Origin: DASXHY01 sp035552155
GTDB taxonomy: Bacteria > Verrucomicrobiota > Verrucomicrobiia > Limisphaerales > DASXHY01
Direction of reading: 5' to 3'
NCBI GenBank assembly: GCA_035552155.1
Contig: DASZLX010000046.1
Span: 1-64,000 of the forward strand
DNA length: 64,000 nucleotides
A model generated the notes under the pieces. That model did no database searches. It worked only from the letters and a program-made list of their open reading frames with translations, and had not been told where the DNA came from. Positions 1 to 9,633 of this stretch are shown here, one piece after another. Position 1 is the first letter of the stretch, and each line of letters opens with the position of its first letter. A program made the translations under genes and the position numbers.

Positions 1-622
1 CCCTATTATGTTTTGCAACAGCTTCGACACGGCCTCGAACATGCATTTTTTGACAGATGTTTTTCACATGGGATCTTACAGTTTCTGATTCGATATTCAG
101 TTGTTCGCCGATTTCCTTGTAAATAAATCCCTTGGAAAGCAATTCCAAGACTTCGTGTTCCCTTGCAGACAAGGTTTCCTCTTGTTGAGCTGAAGCTCCA
201 AGCGAATGAAAATGTTGTACTATTTTACGCGCTATAGGGGTGGACATAGGGGATGCGCCTTTGGATACGTCTCGAATGGCGGCAAGGATTTCGCTTGGAG
301 GACTGGACTTGACGAGGTAACCAATAGCGCCGGCTTTTAATGCACGGAAAATGCGTTCGCTATCTTCATACACTGTGACCATGATAATCTGGACGGCAGG
401 AGCGATTTTTTTCAATTCTGCCACGCATTGAATTCCTGACATGCAGGGCAGTTTTATGTCCATTAACACTAGTTCTGGCGTCGCTTTTTGAATTCCCCGA
501 ATTGCTTCTTCGGCCGAAGCGTATGCCCCAATGCATTTGACGTCGGGTGCTTTGCCAATAATTTTGAGCAATTGCTCTCGCAAACCATCGTCATCTTCCA
601 CAATCACTACGGTTTTGTTCAT
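1..622 (-). CDS. NarL/FixJ-family response regulator (3' end outside window)
   Basis: This is a two-component response regulator that would bind DNA once phosphorylated. I translated it by hand because it runs off the left edge; 207 residues are visible. The receiver domain has the acidic pocket (VEDDD, residues 8-12), phosphoacceptor D55 in LVLMDIKLP, T83, and K105 in GYLVKSS. A LuxR-type HTH follows at about residues 150-205 (LSAREHEVLELL, then IGEQLNIESETVRSHVKNI). The ATG at 620-622 lies 39 bp after the stop of the histidine kinase gene on the same strand, so the two form a kinase-regulator operon. Only the last few residues are missing. The target genes cannot be deduced from the sequence. 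Confidence 0.93.
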   Translation of the reverse strand, partial: MNKTVVIVEDDDGLREQLLKIIGKAPDVKCIGAYASAEEAIRGIQKATPELVLMDIKLPCMSGIQCVAELKKIAPAVQIIMVTVYEDSERIFRALKAGAIGYLVKSSPPSEILAAIRDVSKGASPMSTPIARKIVQHFHSLGASAQQEETLSAREHEVLELLSKGFIYKEIGEQLNIESETVRSHVKNICQKMHVRGRVEAVAKHNR

Positions 623-661
623 AAATTCTCCTAAACTGCCTTGCTGCTGAAATGCAAATTC

Positions 662-2365
662 TCAACCCAGCTTTTCATCTCTTGGAGTGTTGTTTGGGTG
701 CGCGATGGTTAATTTTAGGTGGACTGTTGTTCCATGCTTCATTTTACTCTCAAACATAGTAAGCCCTCCGATACTTTCCAAACGACGCTTTATATTTTTC
801 AGGCCATTGCCCCTGTTGTTGTCTGCGATTGCGAACCCGCAGCCATTGTCGTGCACGCTTATCGTTAAATCCGCTTCGGAGAACTCAACGGTTACTGTCA
901 CTTCGGTGGCCTTCGCATGTTTGATTACATTGTGGACTGCTTCTTTTATTGCCAGACTGATATTATGCCTGACGTTGCTGGGAATCTCAATTTCACGCGG
1001 CATGTCACCGAAATGGAATCGGCAACGGATGGGAGCCCGATTACAAAGTTGGTTGACCATTTGGCAAATATAATTTCCCAAAGCATCCAAGTTGTCATTC
1101 TCTGGGTCCACTGCCCAGACCGTCTCATAAAGTGCCGAAACCAATTCGCGCGTCATCAGAGAAATTTGGTCAAACTCGTTCCTCGCAGCCTCAGAGAAGG
1201 AAGTGTTGTCTTTCGCCATGGCGGCTAACATCGAAATCTGAGTAACGCGTGCCCCAAGATCGTCGTGAATGTTATTAGCGATACGCAACCGTTCACGTTC
1301 CAACGCTTGTTGACTCTTAAGCTGTAGCATCTCACGCTGCAAGTTGTTCCATGTGACGTAACGTGTCGTGGCGAGAGTGACTATAAATAAGACCACAACG
1401 GAGAGGATCCAGAACCAAATAGCTCTCCAAAATGGTGGCGCTACAAGAACGGTAAGTGACGCCTCGTCTCCGATCGTTTCGCCCATGAGATTGAGACCCA
1501 CGACATGAAATTGATAAGTTCCCGTCGGCAGAGCTCCATATCTCGCGAATCGGAGACCTCCAATTCCCATGCTATACATTTCGTTCCACTCTATTGTAAG
1601 CTTGCTTCCCGGAGAGACTGGTGCGAGCCCTTCCCTGACTGTGCGCCACTCGGCATGGCCAATCAAACTGTCGTCTAAAATAGCAAATGCCTTTGTCGCC
1701 AAATCGTTGCCGACATTTACAATTTTTGCCATGCCCGGTGTGATGCCGTCCCGTGTCCATCCTGGCGGCGGGTGTTCGTCTTCATACGAATTAGATTGGT
1801 GATTGAGTGGATCCCGCATTAAAACTGAGGTGGCGTTGTCGCTGGAAATTTGTAACAATTCCAGATCTGAAACCACGTAGATTCCAACCGTGTCCGGCGG
1901 TCCAGCAGACGAAATGACCACCGACGCATGAGTGGCTTTTGCTGGAACTGTAATGGTCTCCCTTCGATGAGCCAGCGGTGAATCCTTGAGTGATCCGTTC
2001 CAATCGGCGCTGTGGTGTCTGACATAGAAAAACTGTTGATCGGTCCGAGTGCCCGCTTCGTCATAAAAACGAATAGCCAAATACATTTCGCTACCACCTT
2101 CGTTCCAATTGGTATCATAACCCTCCAGCTTATATCGGACGCGAACGGCCGATTCGTGGGAGTTAGTGGGCGGACCAAATCTGAATGTGACGTTTGGAGG
2201 AAATATTCCAAGATTGACGCTTTTGTTCTCTGGCACGGTAAGATTTTTATTACCAACCGCTACAGATTGTATTTCAATTTTGTTTGTTAGCTCGCCCCTT
2301 GATGTGCCCATTTGAAGCGCCAAAATAACAGCGCAAAGAAAAACACTGTTTTTCACAGTTTTCAC
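662..2365 (-). CDS. Membrane sensor histidine kinase (HisKA_3 / Y_Y_Y type)
   Basis: This is the sensor kinase partner of the response regulator just downstream. It has 567 residues. An N-terminal signal segment (residues 1-25) leads into a large exported region. A Y_Y_Y-like beta domain (near GLRFARYGALPTGTYQFHVVG) precedes a single membrane helix at about 310-335 (FWRAIWFWILSVVVLFIVTL). The cytoplasmic part has a HisKA_3 dimerisation box with phospho-acceptor H367 in ANNIHDDLGARV. A HATPase_c domain follows with an N-box (EAVHNVIKHAKA), G1 (DNGCGF) and G2 (GNGLKNIKRRL). The layout resembles the C-terminal half of hybrid sensors that carry propeller domains, but no propeller is present. The ligand is unknown. 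Confidence 0.9.
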   Translation of the reverse strand: MKTVKNSVFLCAVILALQMGTSRGELTNKIEIQSVAVGNKNLTVPENKSVNLGIFPPNVTFRFGPPTNSHESAVRVRYKLEGYDTNWNEGGSEMYLAIRFYDEAGTRTDQQFFYVRHHSADWNGSLKDSPLAHRRETITVPAKATHASVVISSAGPPDTVGIYVVSDLELLQISSDNATSVLMRDPLNHQSNSYEDEHPPPGWTRDGITPGMAKIVNVGNDLATKAFAILDDSLIGHAEWRTVREGLAPVSPGSKLTIEWNEMYSMGIGGLRFARYGALPTGTYQFHVVGLNLMGETIGDEASLTVLVAPPFWRAIWFWILSVVVLFIVTLATTRYVTWNNLQREMLQLKSQQALERERLRIANNIHDDLGARVTQISMLAAMAKDNTSFSEAARNEFDQISLMTRELVSALYETVWAVDPENDNLDALGNYICQMVNQLCNRAPIRCRFHFGDMPREIEIPSNVRHNISLAIKEAVHNVIKHAKATEVTVTVEFSEADLTISVHDNGCGFAIADNNRGNGLKNIKRRLESIGGLTMFESKMKHGTTVHLKLTIAHPNNTPRDEKLG

Positions 2366-2777
2366 ATGTTCAAATCCGAGAACGTCTGCGACAAAATGGC
2401 TATAATATGAACCGTGATCGAAGGCTAAGGGAAAATATCACCAATAGCTTTATATGACTGATAAGGGCTCATTTAGTTTATATTATGATTTTTTTTTGGT
2501 TTGTCAGTCCCCGATTTCGGGGATTCGCGCAGAACTATGGACAAAAGGCGTAATCACCCAGCCGGCTGCATTGCCTACAAGAGGTTTTTCCTCGCCGTTT
2601 CCAATCAGGGCACGCGGCTGTGTCCTTTTTCTGCCCAAATTTCGCTTTCTGAGTGAATGCATACGCTGCACAAGACGTAATACAATATTTAAAAGGCCAA
2701 TGGCTAAAGAATTTTTCAGATCAGAAATATTTCTATTTACTTTGCACATTTTCGGTTGAATAAATGACTGGCATTCC
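2366..2777. other. Intergenic region without a recognised gene
   Basis: About 410 bp lie between the divergent kinase gene and the kinase-TPR pseudogene. Short open frames exist on both strands, but none resembles a protein family I know and they overlap each other. A short GC hairpin (tccccga-ttt-cgggga type) lies near 2510-2527, with no clear T-run. The promoter of the two-component operon should lie near 2366-2450, but no clear -35/-10 pair could be defended. Confidence 0.5.
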
Positions 2778-4950
2778 GTGAAACCTGGCGCAGAAATTGC
2801 CTTGTTCAGTGAAGCAGTTTCGCTCCCACCAGCGGAACGTGGCGTTTTCCTTGACCAAAATCGTGCGCAGGCGACCAGCAACTTCGCCGAAGAGTTGAGG
2901 CTTTGCTACAGGCTCATGACAGGGCAGGGGATTTTCTCGAAAAACCTTCATCAGAGGCTCTGGCGGCACGATCTGAGGTTGCAGTTGGCGAAAAGCCCGG
3001 CGACCAAATTGGCCGCTACAGGTTATTACAACAAATTGGCGAAGGAGGAGGCGGCGTTGTATTCATGGCAGAACAGGAGCAACCTGTCCGCCGCCGGGTA
3101 GCCCTCAAAATCGTCAAGCCCGGCATGGACACAAAAAATGTTGTCGCTCGCTTCGAGGCTGAACGGCAAGCGCTCGCGTTAATGGATCATGCGAATATCG
3201 CGCATGTGTATGACGCTGGCGCCACAGAAAGCGGGAGGCCGTATTTCGTCATGGAATTGGTCCGTGGAATCAAAGTCACGGAATACTGTGATCAACACTC
3301 GCTACCAACCTCTGCGCGTTTGGAATTGTTCACGCAAATCTGCGATGCCGTTCAGCACGCGCATCAGAAGGGGATCATTCATCGGGATATAAAACCGTCA
3401 AATATATTGGTATCTACAGGTGGCGATGGAAAGGCGCTGCCAAAAATCATCGATTTTGGAATCGCCAAAGCCACCACAAACCAGCGTTTGACAGATAAGA
3501 CGCTGTTCACCGCTTTTGAAATGCTGATCGGCACCCCGGCCTACCCGACAGCAAATGGGCTTGCGATTGATGTTAAACGCTACGGGGCCGGAGAGCCCGC
3601 CTGGGCTCGGCCTCCGAGCCAACTCTACCGATTTCAGAAGACGGTGTTTCGCCGCAAAACCTTGTTTGCTGCGGTCGGGATCATCTCGCTGTTGCTCATT
3701 TCAGGTTTAGTCACACAATTTCTTGAAGAGATGCTTCAACGAGTGGGTCCTTCAATTGCAACGGGACGGGAAACCACGATGCTTCGAGAAATCCTGAATA
3801 ATACCGCGGTACGTGTCGGAATCGAGTTGACCAATCAGCCCGCCGCAGAAGCTCAATTGCGCAGTCTCATGGGGCGCCTTTATTTCCGCCTTGGCGACTA
3901 TGCTCAGGCCGAAAAAATGGACCGTTCAGCGGCTGAAATTTATCAGAGGCTCATCGGACTTGAGAGCATAGAATTGGCTGACCGCCCTCAGCGACCTTGG
4001 TTTGGCACTGCAAGCTGAAGGAAAGCTGTCCGAAGCTGAAGACATCGATACCAGAACCCTCGCAATTCGTCGAAAACGGCTGGGGCATGAAAATGCCCAA
4101 ATTGCTGTTTCACTTAACAATCTCGGCAGCGTTTACAGGGATAGGGGAAAACTGAAACAGGCCAAGGCCGCGACGCTTGATGCACTTGAAATGAGACAAA
4201 AGCTATTTGGCAGCCCAAGTTTGGAAGTTGCAGATTCATTACGCAACCTGAGCTTGATTTTGGGAGATGAACGCGACTGGCCCGCTGCAGCGAACGCGCG
4301 TGAGGTTTTGGCGATACGGCGCAAACTCCTAGGCTCAGAACATCCTTGGATAGCTTCCGCCCTGGCCGATGTTGCGTGGGCTGTGCGGGAGGGGCACACA
4401 AACAGGCCGAAGCAGCATCGCTGGAAAGAGAAGCTCTGGCCATGCGTCAAAAGCTCCTGACAAGTGATCATCCTGATTTTGCGAAGTCTCTGTATCTGGT
4501 AGGCGATCGCCTCCGCCAGACCGGAAATCTAAACGACTCTTATTCCATTTTGAATGCGACACTCTTGATCCAACGAAAACTGCTAGGAAAGGATTCTCCC
4601 GCTGCGCTCGACACGATGGGCAGCATCGCATTGACTCTGGAGGCGGAACATAAACTTTCAGAAGCCGAACAGTTAGAACGTGAAACACTTGCGTTCTGGA
4701 TGCAACGTGGCGAAAGCGAATGTCCTTCCGCCCTCAGCACACTCGAATCTCTCGGCGCGACATTAGAATCGGAAAACAAATGGGCGGAGGCCGAGCGAGT
4801 CTATCGCGAAGCCTTGAGCGTTTGGCGAAAACGGGCCGAGCCTGAAACGCCCCAGGTTTTGCGCGAAGTTGAAAATCTGAGTCGAGCTTTCGTCGCACAA
4901 AAGAAATTCGGCGATGTAGAGGCGCTGCTCGATGATGCTCTGACGCCAGC
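2778..4950 (+). pseudogene. Decayed serine/threonine protein kinase with TPR region
   Basis: This is the remnant of a PknB-type kinase with a membrane segment and tetratricopeptide repeats. The N-terminal piece (EIALFSEAVSLPPAERGVFLD, from 2778) is in another frame from the kinase start (QAHDRAGDFLEKP, from about 2906). The kinase lobe shows a Gly-rich loop (IGEGGGGVVF), VALKIVK and catalytic HRDIKPSNIL, then IDFGIAK. After LIGTPAYP the whole C-lobe is missing and the text resumes at TANGLAIDVKRY, followed by a membrane helix (FAAVGIISLLLISGL). TPR text then continues in three frames, switching near 4005 and 4390. At 4950 it runs in frame into an unrelated amidohydrolase tail. At least two or three frameshifts plus an internal deletion rule out a working kinase. 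Confidence 0.85.
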
Positions 4951-5272
4951 CGTCACTATCAAAGCCATCGAATCTGTTCTCACAGTTGTCGATGGCAAAG
5001 TGGTTCATGCCACGAACGAGTTCTCCTCGCATGTGCCCCCTATAGTCCCGGTTTTGCCGGAGTGGTCGCCGGTTAAAGTCTTCGGTGGCTACGCACCGTT
5101 GGACGTTGCGAAAGCCGCCCGCGCGGGCGTTCCGGTGCCACATTATAACGACGCTCACTGTCATTCGCATGGTTGCGTTCACGCCGCGCATCAACTGCTC
5201 GCTGGAATCGAGGCGGCTCGAAATCGTTATTCCGGCTTCTTTGGCTTAGGTTGCGACTGTTTCGCTTTTTGA
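4951..5272 (+). pseudogene. C-terminal remnant of an amidohydrolase (YtcJ-like)
   Basis: These roughly 106 codons continue the frame of the kinase-TPR remnant but resemble the end of a metal-dependent amidohydrolase. They contain IKAIESVLTVVDGKVVHA, then PVLPEWSPVKVFGGY, a His/Cys-rich stretch (HCHSHGCVHAAHQ) and the terminal FFGLGCDCFAF. The catalytic TIM barrel is absent, so no activity is expected. The natural stop codon survives, and a DoxX gene begins 14 bp later. Amidohydrolase-DoxX neighbours are common in soil bacteria, so this is probably the 3' end of such an operon left after a deletion. The junction at about 4950 is sharp and in frame. Confidence 0.75.
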
Positions 5273-5286
5273 CCCGCGCATTGACC

Positions 5287-5754
5287 ATGTTTTCGAAACT
5301 GCTGAAAAAGTCATTGATGGTGGAGCCGGGTGGTAACGCCGCCGGTGTCGGCCATCTCATACTGCGCGCTTTGACGGGTTTGATGATCTTCTACATTCAC
5401 GGGTTGCACAAATTGGAAGGCGGCGTCGCGTATCTTCAGCATGGAACACCTTGGAAGTTGGCCCAGGAAGTGGCGGAAATGCATTTTCCGGCCCCAATCC
5501 CATCAGCATTTGCTGCAACAACTGTGCAGTTCATTTGCGCACCTCTACTTGCGTTAGGCTTTGCCACGAGGCTAAACGCTGCGCTGCTCACCGGAACCTT
5601 GAGCGTAGCAATACTCCAGAATGCGTTGTCGCATCGTGATCCGCAACTGGCGATTCTCTATGTAATCGTAACGACGAGCCTGGTCTTTCTTGGTGGCGGA
5701 CAATATTCTATCGACGCAAAATTGTCCGTGCGGCTGCCCGAGACAAAGTTCTAG
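5287..5754 (+). CDS. DoxX family membrane protein
   Basis: This small integral membrane protein of the DoxX/DoxD family has 155 residues. About four hydrophobic segments are seen: HLILRALTGLMIFYIHGLHK, FAATTVQFICAPLLALGFA, LNAALLTGTLSVAILQNAL, and AILYVIVTTSLVFLGGG. The family signature region (LALGFATRLNAALL and the final GGGQYSID) is present. I chose the ATG at 5287 because it follows the upstream stop by 14 bp; a TTG at 5281 is an in-frame alternative. DoxX proteins have been linked to thiol or oxidative stress and to quinone-dependent oxidation, but the role of this one is unknown. It seems to have lost its operon partner to the deletion just upstream. Confidence 0.87.
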   Translation: MFSKLLKKSLMVEPGGNAAGVGHLILRALTGLMIFYIHGLHKLEGGVAYLQHGTPWKLAQEVAEMHFPAPIPSAFAATTVQFICAPLLALGFATRLNAALLTGTLSVAILQNALSHRDPQLAILYVIVTTSLVFLGGGQYSIDAKLSVRLPETKF

Positions 5755-5797
5755 AAATCGGAGGAGGCGGTTTGAATATTGAATAATCTGTGGTGAT

Positions 5798-6907
5798 TCA
5801 AGATAACTTTTTTAGCGCGAAAGCATACGCCCCAATCGCAATCGCTTTGCGTGTGCCAAGTTGCGAAATACCTACGCCCGTGCGGCGTAGCGGGTCGTAT
5901 TTGATTGTGCGGTCGCTCCCAGGGACCGCGATTTCTCGCATCTCACCGTGGAGAAATTTACCGAGTTGTGCATTGTCGTTGAGGTTGAACGCTTTGGAAA
6001 TAAGTCTCTGGATTTTGTTGCCGTTCGAATCCAAATAGCACCCGCCCAATTCCTTCATGATCGCAGGAAAGAATAATTGATGCGCATATGATAATCCGCC
6101 TCCAATTACGGCTAAACCGTCAATCGGAGTGAGGGCGATTCCTATCGTCTCACCTACAACCTCACCAAGCCGATTATATGCCTCGATGGCTGCCTCTTGA
6201 TTTCCTTGCGCTGTTCCAGACGCAATGGCGCCGATTTGTTTCGGGGTGGGCGCTTCGCTAATTGGGATACCAGCTTCTCGCGCATACATATCGCGTAATG
6301 AACGGATACTCGGGCGCTCCTCCGCCTTCGTTAGGGGAAGGCGTTTGTTTTTTAGAAACCATACTTCTGCAGTTCCTGCATTATCGCCGGTAAATAGCTC
6401 CCCATTGCGGACTATCCCGCCCCCGAAGCGAATTCCTACGGTGAACCCAAAAAGATTTTTATATCTCTTTGGGCTGCCGCTTTTTTCAAGCAATCCATTG
6501 ATATAGGGTAAAAATCCAGCGCTCGCTTCTCCGTAAGTAAATAAGTCCCCGTCATTATTAATGAATACCGGAATGTTAAATTCGTCCTCAAGCATCGGGC
6601 CCAATGCGACCCCTCCGCGGAAGGCGGGCAGATTTGGAAGATCCTCAACAACTCCATTTGGATAATCAGCAAAACCTGAAAATGCGGCACTGATGGCGAC
6701 GGGTGGCCTGGCGCATTCATTTTTAATTTGGACGAAGCCAGCTACAATACTTTTTAGGCAGGCATTCAGATTAGCGCCGTTCGTCGGCATGATAATCATC
6801 TGCGTCACCGGCCTGTTTTGACACATGGCGCAAAAACGAAAGTTCGTTCCTCTTGCGTCCAAGGTCATCACAACGCGCGGGTCACTACTGAAATCATTTG
6901 AAAACAT
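5798..6907 (-). CDS. ROK family protein (sugar kinase/regulator fold)
   Basis: This 369-residue protein has the ROK actin-like ATPase fold. The N-terminal phosphate loop reads LDARGTNFRF (typically DxGGTN; one Gly is Arg here). NNDGDLFTYGEASAG gives the catalytic Asp region, FTVGIRFGGGIVRNGELF is the central ROK motif, and GLAVIGGGLSYA is the adenosine loop. The usual CxCGxxGCxE zinc motif of repressor-type ROK proteins is not visible, and there is no N-terminal HTH. A kinase or kinase-like role on a sugar is therefore likelier than a repressor. The gene is alone on its strand and convergent with doxX, 43 bp away. The substrate is unknown. Confidence 0.83.
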   Translation of the reverse strand: MFSNDFSSDPRVVMTLDARGTNFRFCAMCQNRPVTQMIIMPTNGANLNACLKSIVAGFVQIKNECARPPVAISAAFSGFADYPNGVVEDLPNLPAFRGGVALGPMLEDEFNIPVFINNDGDLFTYGEASAGFLPYINGLLEKSGSPKRYKNLFGFTVGIRFGGGIVRNGELFTGDNAGTAEVWFLKNKRLPLTKAEERPSIRSLRDMYAREAGIPISEAPTPKQIGAIASGTAQGNQEAAIEAYNRLGEVVGETIGIALTPIDGLAVIGGGLSYAHQLFFPAIMKELGGCYLDSNGNKIQRLISKAFNLNDNAQLGKFLHGEMREIAVPGSDRTIKYDPLRRTGVGISQLGTRKAIAIGAYAFALKKLS

Positions 6908-7126
6908 TTTAAGTCGAGAAATTTTTGTTTAACCGACAGCCGGCTTTAAAGCTGCGAAATCCTTAGAGGTCGAAATAAGAAAATGCCGGATTTATCTGTC
7001 TTGTGAGATATTTTGCGTGACTGACCTGATGTTGAAAATCCCCGAAAGCGGGTAACGATTTCTCCCTGGTTATGTAAGGCTTGAAAGAAGCCGCCGTGAC
7101 CGACCCCGCTGATCGTGCGTTTCCAT

Positions 7127-7387
7127 TTATGCCAACAACGCGTTCTTAGGAGAGGGAACGGCTTTTTCGAATTCTGCGAACAACCGGTCGTCGGTCGGCA
7201 GGTCGCAGTGAGTCCCCTCGGGGCCTTTTGACTGCTCAAGTGAACCACGCGCTCGAAGCCCAATCAAATCGATCTGGCGGGAGCCTTCGTATTCAAAGAT
7301 CGTGAAAAGCGGAAGGAGAAGGAACCGATTAAGGCGAAGATAAGTCGCAGCAATTTTTTCGGCGGTATGGCTGAGTAGAATTCTCAC
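7127..7387 (-). pseudogene. Probable truncated hypothetical protein
   Basis: A reading frame from a possible GTG at 7387 encodes about 86 residues. The text is protein-like (TAEKIAATYLRLNRFLLLPLFTIFEYEGSRQIDLIGLRA) and then stops abruptly after PSPKNALLA. The alternating hydrophobic pattern followed by a short acidic segment suggests the N-terminal part of a longer protein, perhaps nuclease-like, but I do not recognise the family. No ribosome-binding site is evident. The rest of the gap (6908-7126 and 7388-7464) holds nothing I can identify. Confidence 0.35.
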
Positions 7388-7464
7388 GGCGGTAAAAACC
7401 TTGAACCTTTTAGCAATACTGATGAAAAATGTAAATGAATGGCATATGTGCCGGGTTCTCACAA

Positions 7465-9633
7465 TTAAAAGTCTCGTTTTTCAGGCCACGGCGCAGATAT
7501 GGGGATGTCAATTTCGGGCCGCTCGTTCCAATAGGCCTTGTCGTCGTAATACAATGATTTCAGGACACCGCGATCCGCATCCACTTCGGCTTCTATTTTG
7601 GATTGGAGATCATCGTGTGAAGGGTTTTCAAAGCGCCATTCAAAAAAGTATCGGGGCACTATTTTTTTGAAATCACCCGAAGCGAAAATCCCATGGGGAG
7701 CGAAATTCATGTGAAGATCATTAGTTTGGTAATTGAGCTTCGCAATTTCCTTCTCGACGAGTTTCACGGCTTGCGCTTCTGACATGTTCCATTTGCCTGT
7801 GAACTCGCTCATTCGAATGGTCCGGCGGTCACTGTTAAAAAAATTGTCCGGCGCATAAAAGCCGTTGACCATCGTATGCCGATAGATAAAGCGCCAACCG
7901 TTCGTCAATTCAACCTCGCAATGCGGCCAGCCGCCATTATTAAACATCTGGATGCGAGCGACACTGTTTGTAGTTAATGGACGACGGACGGGCAAAGACA
8001 GTTTTGCGCCATAAGCGTCAATCGCGTTCAGCACGATTGATATCAGTTTTTCGGCGTAAGCGAGGCTTATCGGAGGCGGTATGTGCGCGTCAAACTCGCC
8101 TGCGGGAGCTTTGGGTGGAGCGGCCATGTGGAGGTTCGGGTCTGGTTGTTCCAAGTTTTTGTGAAGGGCGAGAAACACTCTTTCAACGTTTCGGTTCTGC
8201 CCATTCACTTCGATATCGGCAACGGCGTTGCCACCCCGGGGGTCAAGCCATTCCACCCGGAAACGCGGGACCGCGTTTGTTCCTACTTTTACCGGCGGCG
8301 TCACGCGTGGGTTTTGATCGGCGAATACCGCGTCCAAGGGAATGTTGAGCTTGGAAAGTGTCTCCCTCGCAGTTTGAATTGCCTCAGCCTCAGTGATTTT
8401 AACTGCCCCATAAAATTCTGGAATTTTGTCGGGGTCTTTCAAACGATAATACGAGCTTGGGCTGACAACGGAGCGGACATACCCCGCTCCAAAGTTAAAA
8501 ATCCATCCGTTCTTGAGAAGCACAGAGGCTTTGATGTTTTTAAGGGGAGGAATGCCAACTTGAGCAACGTCGGACGTTTTGATCGGTTCGGAGATTGGTA
8601 GATTAAGCCGCTTGGCCGTCTCAGAAAAATAAGGCAGCACAGCTTTCACCACGGCGTTGGAATATTCAGGTGTGATCTGGACCATTGGATTTTCTTGGTC
8701 CAGTTGCAGAACCATATGATTTTGCGTAGCGGGTTTCGGCTGCTGCAAATCCAAGGGACGCGTCGTCAACTTCTGTTCGAGCGGATTGTCATCCTGAGTT
8801 TTTGAATTGTTATATTGTTCCGGCGAAGGCCGCGAACGAATGAATTCTTTGCCCAACCGCTGATTCCACCAGCTATGCTTTTGTGAATTTTTTATCTTAA
8901 CGCGGACAGGCTTGTTTGTAAGCGTGATGCTTTGGCCGCGCTCCATCAGATAATCCAGACGGCACAAGGAACGCAGTTGCAACACATGCTCGCCTTCCGA
9001 GAGCCGATCATGTGCAAACCAAATTCCGGTGGCGTAAATCCATTGCGGCTTTTCCATTGTGCCCCGGTTGACCCGCAAAATGTCCACATCGCCTGAATCC
9101 TCGGGGTCGTCTTGACCATCCACAAACAATTGAACCTCCGGCTTTAAATAATCCATTTTGTCCGTGCCAAAATAGAAAGGCAGGAAATCTTCGCCGGGAT
9201 TGTTTGGGCCTCCCTCAAGAATGGCTCCTTTCATGTCCGCCCAAAAATCAGGAATGACAATGACCCGATACAGGTCAGCAAAATCAGCATTGGTTTTCAG
9301 ACCGGGCGTCCGCAGTAAAGCGCCACGGTCATGAAACTCTGTCAGGCCTTTTGCTGAGGCCGCGATCAGGTTGGTAAGGGTGGCCCAGGGCGTTTCGATT
9401 GTTGAGTTGGAACGCCACAGAACTGCGAAACTTTCCAGCGGCGTGCTGGGCCATGCAAGCACCATGTCCGACGCTTGTGCTCGGAACGCAATGCCGGTGA
9501 CGCTTTCCCGCTGCTCCGCAGCTTTCAAAGATTTTGCAAAACCACACAAAATCACTGCGAGAATGATCTGCGCGGCCGTCGCCAGCCTCAAAAGTCCACG
9601 GATTTTTTGCACTTCAAAAGAATTTACGGCCAA
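7465..9633 (-). CDS. Large exported protein with two tandem PepSY-like modules
   Basis: I do not recognise a named family for this 722-residue protein. Residues 15-40 form an export signal (LATAAQIILAVILCGFAKSLKAAE). Residues 45-260 resemble the N-terminal half of the neighbouring 666-residue protein: SDMVLAWPSTP against TNLVLSWPSQG, and VIPDFWADM against HIPDFLADV. From about residue 325 two similar modules follow, near 325-500 and 535-715. Each has a helical start with LNLPIS or LSLPVR, a KNGW or TNGW strand, an EA-rich helix before SKLN or AKLN, and an EW-containing strand. The helix-plus-sheet pattern resembles PepSY domains, which often inhibit or chaperone peptidases. The start overlaps the upstream stop by 10 nt, so translation is probably coupled. 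The peptidase-partner role is inference. Confidence 0.7.
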   Translation of the reverse strand: MAVNSFEVQKIRGLLRLATAAQIILAVILCGFAKSLKAAEQRESVTGIAFRAQASDMVLAWPSTPLESFAVLWRSNSTIETPWATLTNLIAASAKGLTEFHDRGALLRTPGLKTNADFADLYRVIVIPDFWADMKGAILEGGPNNPGEDFLPFYFGTDKMDYLKPEVQLFVDGQDDPEDSGDVDILRVNRGTMEKPQWIYATGIWFAHDRLSEGEHVLQLRSLCRLDYLMERGQSITLTNKPVRVKIKNSQKHSWWNQRLGKEFIRSRPSPEQYNNSKTQDDNPLEQKLTTRPLDLQQPKPATQNHMVLQLDQENPMVQITPEYSNAVVKAVLPYFSETAKRLNLPISEPIKTSDVAQVGIPPLKNIKASVLLKNGWIFNFGAGYVRSVVSPSSYYRLKDPDKIPEFYGAVKITEAEAIQTARETLSKLNIPLDAVFADQNPRVTPPVKVGTNAVPRFRVEWLDPRGGNAVADIEVNGQNRNVERVFLALHKNLEQPDPNLHMAAPPKAPAGEFDAHIPPPISLAYAEKLISIVLNAIDAYGAKLSLPVRRPLTTNSVARIQMFNNGGWPHCEVELTNGWRFIYRHTMVNGFYAPDNFFNSDRRTIRMSEFTGKWNMSEAQAVKLVEKEIAKLNYQTNDLHMNFAPHGIFASGDFKKIVPRYFFEWRFENPSHDDLQSKIEAEVDADRGVLKSLYYDDKAYWNERPEIDIPISAPWPEKRDF

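Noticed and set aside
2504..2530. Hairpin as a terminator
   Set aside because: The stem is short and no T-run follows in the useful direction on either strand.
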